A DNA stretch of 7,749 bases from an uncultured Acidimicrobiaceae bacterium (GTDB taxonomy: Bacteria; Actinomycetota; Acidimicrobiia; Acidimicrobiales; Microtrichaceae): NCBI GenBank assembly GCA_937868025.1, contig CALMLJ010000126.1:1-7749 (forward strand), in the 5' to 3' direction. Below the pieces are notes generated by a model. The model had not been told where the DNA came from, did not search any database, and was given only the letters and a program-made list of their open reading frames with translations. Within the stretch, counting starts at the first letter, position 1. Each line of letters starts with the position of its first letter. Both the position numbers and the translations under genes were made by a program. This document shows positions 1 through 5,748 of this stretch, in pieces.

Positions 1-1
1 G

Positions 2-75
2 TGGGGCCGGCGGGGCTCGAACCCGCGACCAAGGGATTATGAGTCCCCTGCTCTGACCAGCTGAGCTACAGCCCC
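2..75 (-). tRNA. tRNA with CAU anticodon (tRNA-Ile2 or elongator tRNA-Met)
   Basis: Read on the minus strand, a full cloverleaf is visible. The acceptor arm is GGGGCTG paired with CGGCCCC (one T-G pair), the D arm contains TAGCTCAG, and the anticodon stem GGGGA/TCCCT closes the loop CTCATAA. The T arm is GCGGG-TTCGAGC-CCCGC. The molecule is 74 nt including discriminator A; any encoded CCA would run off the window after the C at position 1. Initiator tRNA is unlikely because the first acceptor pair is a normal G-C and the three-G/three-C initiator anticodon stem is missing. The choice is between elongator Met and the AUA-reading Ile2, whose wobble C is modified to lysidine by TilS. The stem-loop and variable region (CTCATAA flanked by GGGGA and TCCCTTGGTCG) resemble E. 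coli Ile2 as I remember it, so I lean weakly to Ile2. Confidence 0.93.
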
Positions 76-85
76 GAAGGCCGGC

Positions 86-91
86 ATCCTA
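86..91 (-). promoter_or_regulatory. -10 box of the tRNA promoter
   Basis: On the minus strand TAGGAT fits the actinobacterial TANNNT consensus and lies 10 nt before the tRNA 5' end, so transcription would begin a few nucleotides ahead of the mature tRNA. No good -35 hexamer is seen at 16-18 bp; that region (about 109-115) is occupied by the -10 box of the divergent gene. Confidence 0.5.
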
Positions 92-109
92 CTGGCGCTC
101 CACCGTTGC

Positions 110-115
110 TAACCT
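110..115 (+). promoter_or_regulatory. -10 box, leaderless promoter of the DUF3039-like gene
   Basis: TAACCT matches TANNNT and is followed by 7 nt and then the GTG start at 123, which places the expected transcription start at or next to the first codon. No Shine-Dalgarno sequence precedes the start, consistent with a leaderless mRNA. The -35 position (about 87-92) coincides with the tRNA -10 box. Confidence 0.5.
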
Positions 116-122
116 CGCTGCC

Positions 123-398
123 GTGAGCGACTCGCCCTCGGTGCAGATACTCCCCGATATCGGGTACGACCTCGACCTCGAGTCGGTGCTCGGCGAGACC
201 CCGCCCGAGGAGTGCGCACACATCGTTCGCCGCTCGGGCGCCCTCGGCGCCGGCGCGCTGATCGTTGCGGCCGCCGAGTCCGGCATGGAGGTCGAAGCCC
301 TGTGCGGGTACCGCTGGGTGCCCAAAGGCCACGCCCCCGACGACCTGCCGGCGTGCGTCCGGTGCGTCGAGGTCTGGCAATCGCTCACCTCCCAGTAG
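123..398 (+). CDS. DUF3039-like small zinc-binding protein
   Basis: A 91-residue protein starting at GTG. The C-terminal two thirds match the pattern I recall for actinobacterial DUF3039: a conserved His (H33), then ALCGYRWVP (Cys61, Trp65, Pro67), then CVRC (C78, C81) followed by an acidic/aromatic end. H33, C61, C78 and C81 could together bind one zinc ion; this is inferred from spacing. The N-terminal 30 residues are acidic and probably flexible. There is no signal peptide or membrane segment, so it should be cytoplasmic. The family's function is not known to me. The GTG start is preferred because a TAACCT -10 box sits 7 nt before it and no ribosome site exists nearby. It diverges from the tRNA and is followed after 19 nt by the SGNH lipoprotein gene, so the two may be cotranscribed. 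Confidence 0.75.
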   Translation: MSDSPSVQILPDIGYDLDLESVLGETPPEECAHIVRRSGALGAGALIVAAAESGMEVEALCGYRWVPKGHAPDDLPACVRCVEVWQSLTSQ

Positions 399-417
399 CG
401 CTCAGCATCGACCACCG

Positions 418-1020
418 ATGACGACGCGAACCGCGCTGGGTGCACTGGCGACCGTCCTCCTGCTCACACCCCTCGCCGGGTGCGGACTCGTGGGCGGTGG
501 CAACAGCGTCGTCCTCGTGGGCGACTCACTCACGGTGCTCGTCAGCGACCAGGTCGCCGCCGAGGCAAAGGCCGACTACGACATCGAGGTCACCGCCACG
601 TGGGGTGTGCGCATCGACGAGGAGCTCGATCCTGCGGCGATCGCCGCCGTCACGTCGCCCGATCAGGTGATCATCAACATCGGCACCAACAACGTGCTCC
701 AACGCCACGACACCACCGCGTCGGCAGAGGACCTTGCCGCCATGCTCGACCTCTTCGACGACGCGAGCTGCCTGCACCTCGTGACCGTCAACGAGCGCAT
801 CAACCGCCTGGGCGACGACTTCGGACCCGACGCCGCCGCCTTCAACGCCAAGCTGCGCGAGATCGCGGCGAGGCGCCTCAACACCCACGTGATCGACTGG
901 AACCAGATCGTCGCCGACCACGCCGCCGACGGCATCATCTCCGAGGATTCGGTGCACCCCACCCCGGCCGGGGTGAAGCTCCTCGCCGACGCCTACGTCG
1001 ATGCCCTGCGCGACTGCTGA
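418..1020 (+). CDS. SGNH/GDSL-family hydrolase, lipoprotein
   Basis: A 200-residue secreted esterase-type hydrolase. Residues 1-22 are a lipoprotein signal peptide: Arg4, a hydrophobic stretch 6-18, and the lipobox LAGC with Cys22 as the lipidation site. The SGNH blocks follow in order: block I VGDSLT with nucleophile Ser37, block II Gly63 in TWGVRI, block III IGTNN at 88-92 (Asn91), and block V DSVHP with Asp177 and His180 of the catalytic triad. Length is usual for a single SGNH domain. The enzyme is therefore expected on the outer face of the membrane, acting on an ester or acetyl group of a lipid, glycan or envelope polymer; the substrate cannot be read from sequence. The ATG at 418 is chosen because it gives a compact signal peptide, although no clear Shine-Dalgarno is seen; an in-frame open stretch upstream has no signal-peptide character. 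It probably shares a transcript with the DUF3039-like gene 19 nt upstream. Confidence 0.92.
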   Translation: MTTRTALGALATVLLLTPLAGCGLVGGGNSVVLVGDSLTVLVSDQVAAEAKADYDIEVTATWGVRIDEELDPAAIAAVTSPDQVIINIGTNNVLQRHDTTASAEDLAAMLDLFDDASCLHLVTVNERINRLGDDFGPDAAAFNAKLREIAARRLNTHVIDWNQIVADHAADGIISEDSVHPTPAGVKLLADAYVDALRDC

Positions 1021-1050
1021 CCGAAGCGACCGCTAACCATCAGTCGCTGA

Positions 1051-1069
1051 CCGGCGGGCGCTGCGCCGG
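1051..1069. terminator. GC hairpin between convergent genes
   Basis: CCGGCG (1051-1056) pairs with CGCCGG (1064-1069) around a 7-nt loop, and a competing GGCGC/GCGCC hairpin overlaps it. It lies in the 53-nt gap between two convergent stop codons. There is no U-run, so it is at best a weak bidirectional terminator of the kind common in high-GC genomes. Confidence 0.35.
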
Positions 1070-1073
1070 ACGA

Positions 1074-2540
1074 TCAGCCGCCGGCGGTCGCGCCCTCGGC
1101 CGCGGCAACCCGCTTGAGGGCCTCGTCGCGCGCTTGGAACGAGCAGTCGTTCACGCTCTTCTGCAGATCCGCGTACGTCTTCGGGATCGCGGACCAGGCC
1201 TCCTGGTACTGGATGACGTTCTCGGTGAACAGCCCGGGATCGGCCTTGATGACGTCGCAGGCACGGGTCGCCTCGGCGTCGAACGCCGATTGAAGCGCGG
1301 CGATCGCAGCAGGGTCGGCCGCAGCGACGGTGGTGGGCGCCACAGCGGCAGTGGTCTCGCTCGCGGCTGCCGTGGTGGCGACGACCGCGGCGGTCGTCGT
1401 GGGCGCCACCACCGTCGTGGACGTCTTCTCGACGGTCGTGCCCGCCACGTCGGCGCCGGTGTCGACCTCGTCGTCGCCACCGGACAGCAGGACGAACGCC
1501 CCGGCGCCGAGCACCACAACGGCGAGCGCACCGAGCAGCACCGGGAGCTTCGACTTCGACTCGTCCTTGCCCTTCTGCGCCTTCTGCTTGGGCGCACCCT
1601 TGGTCTTGGGCGACTTGGGCTTGCGGTCCATCTTGATCTTGACCGCGCCGGCTGCATCGGCAGGGCCGACGGGCGGCTCGACGGAGATGTCGGGCCGGGG
1701 GACGAACGGATCGGGCTCCGGCATGCGGAACGCCGACGGCCCGCCGGCACTCAGCGAGACCGGGGCGGGTGCCGGCGGCTCGGGCGCCGCCTTGTCGGCC
1801 TTGCCCTTCCGGCTGCGCTTGGGAGCGGCACCGCCGAACGCCGGGTCGGCGTGATCGCCGGACCCGAAGATCGGTTGGAGCGACGGGTCGATCGGCGCGA
1901 ACAGCGATCCTCCGGCATCGGTCGGCGTCGCGGAGGGGGTCGGGTCGAACTGCGGTGCGGCACCGCTGGGCGGAGCGCTGAACAGCGATCCCCCGCCGAC
2001 GGGTGCGGACGGTGAGGTCGTCCCGAGGTCGGTGGGCGCACCGAACGCGGAGGTCGGCGCGGCCGGAGGCGGCGGGAACGCCGGCGAGGTCGACTCGGCG
2101 GTGCTCCCGAACGGCCCGGCGGGGGCTGGCGGGGCCGAGGGCGCGGGTGCCGATGCGGCCGGGGCCGGCGGAGCGGGCGGAGCGGGCGGCCGGGGCGCGG
2201 CGGGTCCCGTGTCACCGGGGGTGAACATCGTGGGACCGGCGTTCGCAGCTGGATCATCGGGCGTCTCACCGAAGCCGGACGTCCACATGAAGTCGGCCAG
2301 TACCCCGTCGCTGGAGGCAGGAGTCTGCTCAGCGGCCTGGTCGAACGCTGCGGCGCCCACCGGGTCCTTCGCGCCGCCGGAACTCAGCGATCCGGTGGCC
2401 ACGCCGTTCGAGTCGTTCGCGCCGGCGGTGTCGGTCGGCTCGGGGATGGGCTGGGTGGACTGGGACCAGCGTTCACCGTCCCAGTATCGGTACTGGCGCG
2501 CGTCCCTCGGATCGACGTACCAACCGGCTTGCGCTGCCAT
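1074..2540 (-). CDS. DUF2510-domain single-pass membrane protein with long disordered region
   Basis: A 488-residue protein. Residues 5-30 are a DUF2510 motif (GWYVDPRDARQYRYWDGERW), a short actinobacterial domain usually at the cytoplasmic N terminus of membrane proteins. Residues 35-300 are low-complexity Pro/Ala/Gly/Ser, with five FG dipeptides (90, 144, 166, 225, 235) and GGSLF twice (183-187, 210-214). A Lys-rich stretch (301-331) precedes one transmembrane helix (about 333-353), giving an N-in, C-out topology. Outside are a Thr/Ala-rich stalk (about 368-408) and a small helical domain (409-481) with two cysteines (C428, C466) that could form a disulfide. The function is unknown. The start at 2540 is chosen because the DUF2510 motif begins five residues later and a GTAGGAAC element is adjacent; the longer reading from 2600 would run through the likely promoter. 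It stands alone, convergent with the SGNH gene and divergent from the phosphotransferase gene. Confidence 0.9.
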   Translation of the reverse strand: MAAQAGWYVDPRDARQYRYWDGERWSQSTQPIPEPTDTAGANDSNGVATGSLSSGGAKDPVGAAAFDQAAEQTPASSDGVLADFMWTSGFGETPDDPAANAGPTMFTPGDTGPAAPRPPAPPAPPAPAASAPAPSAPPAPAGPFGSTAESTSPAFPPPPAAPTSAFGAPTDLGTTSPSAPVGGGSLFSAPPSGAAPQFDPTPSATPTDAGGSLFAPIDPSLQPIFGSGDHADPAFGGAAPKRSRKGKADKAAPEPPAPAPVSLSAGGPSAFRMPEPDPFVPRPDISVEPPVGPADAAGAVKIKMDRKPKSPKTKGAPKQKAQKGKDESKSKLPVLLGALAVVVLGAGAFVLLSGGDDEVDTGADVAGTTVEKTSTTVVAPTTTAAVVATTAAASETTAAVAPTTVAAADPAAIAALQSAFDAEATRACDVIKADPGLFTENVIQYQEAWSAIPKTYADLQKSVNDCSFQARDEALKRVAAAEGATAGG

Positions 2541-2583
2541 GTTCCTACCCCCGAAGCCCGATTGCCCATTGCTGCCGCGGCGA

Positions 2584-2613
2584 AGGGTATCGGCAACCAC
2601 CCCGCGAAGTCAC
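2584..2613 (-). promoter_or_regulatory. Promoter of the DUF2510 membrane protein gene
   Basis: On the minus strand GTGACT (2613-2608), an 18-bp spacer and TACCCT (2589-2584) resemble an actinobacterial housekeeping promoter (TTGACN / TANNNT). The start would be about 37 nt before the ATG at 2540, leaving a short leader with a GTAGGAAC ribosome-site candidate. This is the only TANNNT box I noticed in this strand of the spacer. Confidence 0.4.
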
Positions 2614-2662
2614 CTCCCCATTCTGAGCGAGATCGCAGCTCGGTTTCCCGGCCCGGCAACTG

Positions 2663-2678
2663 GACACGTGTCTAGATT
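2663..2678 (+). promoter_or_regulatory. Palindromic operator abutting a leaderless -10 box
   Basis: GACACGTGTC (2663-2672) is a perfect 10-bp palindrome. It is followed without gap by TAGATT (2673-2678), a TANNNT -10 box, then 6 nt and the ATG at 2685. The palindrome therefore sits in the -10/-35 spacer, where a bound dimer would block polymerase or substitute for the missing -35. Such short palindromes are typical TetR-family sites; the regulator is not in this window. Confidence 0.5.
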
Positions 2679-2684
2679 GGGGCG

Positions 2685-3800
2685 ATGGCAGAACACCCCG
2701 CCGACCGCTCCCTCGACGTGCCCGTCGTCGACGACCCGAGCGACCTCACGCCGGCCTGGCTCACCCACGCCCTCCGATCAGCGGGCCACGACGCCACCGT
2801 GCACGCTGTCACTGTCGAGCCGGTCGGGACCGGTCAGATGGGGTCCAGCTTCCGGTTGACGCTCGACGTGACCGAGCAGTCGCCCACCCCGTCGGGTCCG
2901 ATTCCACGAACCCTCGTCGCCAAGCTGCCGACCTCCGACGTCGAGGCCCGGATCGCCATTGCGTCAAGCCATCGCACCGAGGTGACGTTCTACCGCGACG
3001 TCGCATCGACGATCGCCGCCCGCACGCCGCAGTGCCACCTCGCCCTCGTGTCCGAGGACGCCACCTGCTTCACGCTCCTGCTCGAGGATCTGGCGCCCGC
3101 CGCGCAGGGCGACCAGCTCGCGGGCTGCACCGCCGAGCAACTGGTGACCGCCGCCCGCAACCTGGCCGGGCTGCACGGACCCCGCTGGTGCGACCCCGAC
3201 ATCGTGGCCCTTCGGGGTCCACTCGATGCCGCCGATCCCGACACTGCGGCGTTCCTCGGCGAGGTCCTCGCCGGGGCGGTCGCGCCGTTCGCCGAGCGAC
3301 TGGGCGACGCCGTGTCGCCCGCCGACGTCGCCCTGCTCCACGACTGCGCCGCCGCCATGCCGCACTTCCTCGTCGGCCGGCCGGAGCGGTTCTCGCTGAT
3401 GCACGGCGACTACCGGCTCGACAACCTGATGTTCCACCCTGACGGGACGGTCGCGGCAGTCGACTGGCAGACGCTCGGCGTCGGCCTTGCCGGCCGGGAC
3501 CTCGCCTATCTCATCGCGACCAGCCTCGAACCCGACGCGCGGCGGGAAGCGGAGCACGCCGCGATCGCCGCGTACCACGACCGGCTCGTCGAGCTGACCG
3601 TCGGTACCGGCACGAAACCCGTCGACGCGGCCACCACGTTCGACGACTACCGGTACGGACTCCTGCAAGGGCCGCTCATCATCGTCCTGGGGGCGGCGTT
3701 CGGCTCCTCGACGACCCGCGGCGACGCGATGTTCGCGACGATGACGGCCCGCGTGTGCGCCGCCATCCGCGACCACAACACGCTCTCGCTCATCAGCTGA
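2685..3800 (+). CDS. APH-fold phosphotransferase family protein
   Basis: A 371-residue kinase-like protein of the aminoglycoside phosphotransferase / choline kinase fold. Visible elements are a glycine-containing strand pair (GTGQMGSSF, 48-56), the ATP-binding Lys80 in LVAKLP, a candidate partner Glu99 in HRTEVTFYRD, the hinge LLLEDL (131-136), the catalytic loop MHGDYRLDNLMF with Asp242 and Asn247, and the metal-binding Asp260 in AVDWQTLG. All key residues are present, so it should be active, transferring phosphate from ATP to a small hydroxyl compound in the cytoplasm. Related actinobacterial proteins often lie near acyl-CoA or lipid metabolism genes, and resistance to antibiotics should not be assumed. 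The ATG is supported by a TAGATT -10 box 6 nt upstream, which implies a leaderless mRNA. It is alone in its unit: the next gene has its own promoter after an inverted repeat. Confidence 0.9.
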   Translation: MAEHPADRSLDVPVVDDPSDLTPAWLTHALRSAGHDATVHAVTVEPVGTGQMGSSFRLTLDVTEQSPTPSGPIPRTLVAKLPTSDVEARIAIASSHRTEVTFYRDVASTIAARTPQCHLALVSEDATCFTLLLEDLAPAAQGDQLAGCTAEQLVTAARNLAGLHGPRWCDPDIVALRGPLDAADPDTAAFLGEVLAGAVAPFAERLGDAVSPADVALLHDCAAAMPHFLVGRPERFSLMHGDYRLDNLMFHPDGTVAAVDWQTLGVGLAGRDLAYLIATSLEPDARREAEHAAIAAYHDRLVELTVGTGTKPVDAATTFDDYRYGLLQGPLIIVLGAAFGSSTTRGDAMFATMTARVCAAIRDHNTLSLIS

Positions 3801-3803
3801 CCG

Positions 3804-3853
3804 GTTCTGTCCCGCGAGAGACGCACAGTTCGCGCTCCTTCGCGGGACAGAAC
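3804..3853. repeat. Inverted repeat with perfect 14-bp arms
   Basis: GTTCTGTCCCGCGA (3804-3817) is exactly inverted at 3840-3853. Inside the 22-nt loop, GAG-A-CGC (3818-3824) can pair with GCG-CTC (3832-3837), extending the stem to about 20 bp with a bulged A and a 7-nt terminal loop. It starts three bases after the phosphotransferase stop codon. There is no T-run on either side, so it may be a terminator without a tail, a dispersed palindromic repeat, or a protein-binding site; its right arm reaches the -35 region of the next promoter. Confidence 0.8.
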
Positions 3854-3873
3854 GAGCCACCGGCGCGCACGCC

Positions 3874-3879
3874 TAGGGT
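3874..3879 (+). promoter_or_regulatory. -10 box, leaderless promoter of the SRPBCC gene
   Basis: TAGGGT matches TANNNT and is followed by 7 nt and the ATG at 3887, so the transcript would begin at the start codon. No -35 consensus is seen at 3850-3856, where the end of the inverted-repeat arm lies. Confidence 0.45.
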
Positions 3880-3886
3880 TCTGGGC

Positions 3887-4516
3887 ATGACGACGACGGA
3901 ACCGGAACGCATCGACTGCACACGGGTCGGCACGGAGTTCTTCGCCACGGCGCCCTGTCGCGTCCGGGTGCGCGAGGTCGTCCCCGCTCCCCCGCTGCGG
4001 GTGTTCGACGTCTTCGCCGACGCCGACTCCTGGAGCCGGTGGGCGATGCCCATCACCGGGGTCGAGTGGACGTCGCCGTGGCCGCTCGAGGTCGGGGCGA
4101 CCCGGACCGTTCGCATGCGCGGCGGCATGGTCGGGTGGGAGGAGTTCATTGCGTGGGAACCGCCCCGGCGCATGGCCTTCCGGTTCAACGAGAGCGTGGC
4201 CGGCGGCCCCATCGCATTCGCCGAGGACTACCACCTCACCGACCTCGGCAACGGCAGCACCCGGATCGAGTGGATCATGGCGATGGAGCTGTCGGGCGTA
4301 TCGGGCAAGCTCACGCCGGTCATCCGCTCGGCCATGCAGGTCGGCAACCGCCTCATGCTTCGGAAGCTGCGCAACTACATCGCCTCGAACCCATCCCTCG
4401 CCGATCCCTCCGGGGCGTGGGCGCAGCCTGCCGAGAACGCACGGGGCAAGCCACACCTCCCCTCGAAGCGGGGATCTCCGACGACGGTTCGTCTCGCGGC
4501 CCGACACCGGGGGTAG
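3887..4516 (+). CDS. SRPBCC (START-like, polyketide cyclase/dehydrase) family protein
   Basis: A 209-residue cytoplasmic protein. Residues about 22-166 fit the SRPBCC helix-grip fold: a first strand VRVREVVPAPP, the helix VFDVFADADSWSRW (39-52) followed by a Pro-Ile turn, several alternating strands (VEWTSPWPLEVGATRTVRM, WEEFIAW, RMAFRFNES, FAEDYHLTDLGNGSTRIEW), and a long C-terminal helix (about 141-166). This fold forms a hydrophobic pocket for lipids, polyketides or aromatic ligands, and most members act as binders, cyclases or coenzyme-dependent hydrolases; no specific catalytic residue is evident. Residues 167-209 form a basic Pro/Arg-rich tail outside the fold, with visibly weaker G/C preference at third codon positions. 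The ATG is supported by TAGGGT 7 nt upstream. The zinc-ribbon gene follows closely, suggesting cotranscription. Confidence 0.85.
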   Translation: MTTTEPERIDCTRVGTEFFATAPCRVRVREVVPAPPLRVFDVFADADSWSRWAMPITGVEWTSPWPLEVGATRTVRMRGGMVGWEEFIAWEPPRRMAFRFNESVAGGPIAFAEDYHLTDLGNGSTRIEWIMAMELSGVSGKLTPVIRSAMQVGNRLMLRKLRNYIASNPSLADPSGAWAQPAENARGKPHLPSKRGSPTTVRLAARHRG

Positions 4517-4524
4517 TGCCCGGC

Positions 4525-4899
4525 ATGACCACCGACTCGAACCCGTCCGCCGGCGACACGCCGCTGAGCTCCGTCACGAACACCATCGATGACGAGCACG
4601 GCTCCGGCCAGTTCGGTGTGCTGGAGCACGCCGAACTCCGGTGCTTCACGTGTCGGGAGACCTTTCCGGCCTCGACGGTCCCCGCCGACCGGTTGACCCG
4701 CCTCGAAGGCGCCTCGGACCCATCCGACATGGTCGTCGTGATCCCCGTCACGTGTCCGCACTGCTCGACGAGCGGTTCACTCGTGCTCAACTACGGCGCC
4801 GAGGCGAGCGTGGACGAGGCCGATGCCCTCGACGCCATGGAGCGCCGCCCCGAGGTGGGCACGCCGGGCACCAACCCCACTCCGGGCATCCAGCACTAG
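4525..4899 (+). CDS. Small zinc-ribbon protein of unknown function
   Basis: A 124-residue protein with two CxxC knuckles, CFTC (C40, C43) and CPHC (C77, C80), separated by 33 residues containing beta-prone VVVIPVTC; this is a plausible four-Cys zinc ribbon. Residues 1-30 and 92-124 are acidic or Pro/Thr-rich and look flexible. No signal peptide or membrane segment is present. I do not recognise a named family. It lies 8 nt after the SRPBCC stop codon. An alternative in-frame GTG at 4516 shares its first base with that stop (TAGTG) and would add three residues, so translational coupling is possible. Its stop codon is 8 nt from the convergent SurE stop, with the palindrome GCGGCCGC (4901-4908) bridging the gap. 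Confidence 0.8.
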   Translation: MTTDSNPSAGDTPLSSVTNTIDDEHGSGQFGVLEHAELRCFTCRETFPASTVPADRLTRLEGASDPSDMVVVIPVTCPHCSTSGSLVLNYGAEASVDEADALDAMERRPEVGTPGTNPTPGIQH

Positions 4900-4907
4900 C
4901 GCGGCCG

Positions 4908-5735
4908 CTACCCCGCCGGCGTGGCCGACCCGATCGAGCCGCGCAACCTCGACAACAGCGCCTCGATCGCGTCCGTCTCGACCGAACGCATCGCGACACC
5001 GGTCAGGGGCGTCAACGTCGCGTGTCCCGCGGCGTTGAGCGCGAGGTCGTCGGGCCAACCGTCCACGGCCGCCTCGGGCTCGTCGAGTTCGGCGTGACTC
5101 CGGAGCTGTACCACCGCGCTGTCGTCGCCATTGACCGCGAGGCCGATGGCCCCGAGTCGGGCCAGTCGGCAACAGCGGACCGGCCCGCCGTCCCACGCCG
5201 ACGGCACGTTCACGTTGGGCACCCACTGACCGCTCCACTCGTCGCCCAACCCGACGAGGGCCACGGCGAGCGCAGCGGCGGCATCCCAGATCGGATCGTC
5301 GGCTGCGCTCGCGACGCCGTGCACCCCCGTCGCCGGTTGCCCCACGCTCACGGCGAGCGCCGGGATCCCGGCGATGTGGGCCGTGAGCGCCGCGCCCACC
5401 GTGCCGGAGTGCAGCACCGCGAACCCGAGGTTCGGACCGTGATTGATGCCCGACACGACGAGATCGGGGCGCGACCCGGCGATGCCTTCCATGGCGGCGA
5501 GCACACACATGGCCGGCGGAGCGTCGAGCGCGAACACCTCGACGCCGTCCGCGTCGGTGCGGTGCCACGACACGACGTCGCCGCCGACCACCCGCCCGAG
5601 GGCGGTGCCGGCGCCCGAACGCTCGTCCTTCGGAGCCACGACGAGGACGTCGTGACCGTCGTCGCGCAACGCCCGCGCCAGCGTCGTGATCCCGGTCGTG
5701 CCCACGCCGTCGTCGTTCGTCACGCAGATCCGCAT
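4908..5735 (-). CDS. surE: SurE, 5'/3'-nucleotidase
   Basis: A 275-residue cytoplasmic phosphatase that hydrolyses nucleoside 5'- and 3'-monophosphates and, in some bacteria, short polyphosphate, using a divalent metal. The SurE signature is clear: NDDG at 7-10 with metal ligands Asp8 and Asp9, APKDERSGAG at 34-43 with metal ligand Ser40, SGINHGPNLG at 95-104 with Asn98, and HSGTVGAA at 109-116. The motif usually written GTPADC appears as DAPPAMC (71-77). Length is close to the family norm of about 250-270. The ATG at 5735 is fixed by the NDDG motif, which begins six residues in. It follows the PfkB gene after 13 nt, with GAGG overlapping the PfkB stop as a distant ribosome-site candidate, so it is the last gene of a minus-strand operon. 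Confidence 0.95.
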   Translation of the reverse strand: MRICVTNDDGVGTTGITTLARALRDDGHDVLVVAPKDERSGAGTALGRVVGGDVVSWHRTDADGVEVFALDAPPAMCVLAAMEGIAGSRPDLVVSGINHGPNLGFAVLHSGTVGAALTAHIAGIPALAVSVGQPATGVHGVASAADDPIWDAAAALAVALVGLGDEWSGQWVPNVNVPSAWDGGPVRCCRLARLGAIGLAVNGDDSAVVQLRSHAELDEPEAAVDGWPDDLALNAAGHATLTPLTGVAMRSVETDAIEALLSRLRGSIGSATPAG

Positions 5736-5748
5736 CGGCCCGACCGCC

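Noticed and set aside
1..75. Integration site for a genomic island at the tRNA
   Set aside because: The tRNA 3' end is at the window edge, so no attachment repeat can be checked, and the visible side holds no integrase.
1380..1450. Tandem DNA repeat in the Thr/Ala stalk coding region
   Set aside because: The repetition is in amino-acid composition; the codons vary and no regular DNA unit is seen.
1330..2859. Long plus-strand open frames opposite the DUF2510 gene
   Set aside because: Their products are Ala/Gly/Ser/Arg-rich, have no recognisable domain, and mirror the low-complexity gene on the other strand; long antisense frames are expected at this GC content.
2685..3800. Antibiotic resistance gene
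   Set aside because: The protein has the APH fold, but the broad family phosphorylates many compounds and nothing points to aminoglycoside binding.
2964..3860. Minus-strand 298-residue open frame opposite the phosphotransferase gene
   Set aside because: Arg/Gly-rich shadow of a gene with all catalytic motifs intact on the plus strand.
4459..4473. CCCC-N7-GGGG hairpin near the end of the SRPBCC gene
   Set aside because: Only four base pairs, inside a coding region and with no tail.
4901..4908. GCGGCCGC palindrome between convergent stops
   Set aside because: Eight bases with no loop cannot form a useful hairpin and are likely by chance at this GC content; noted only with the adjacent gene.
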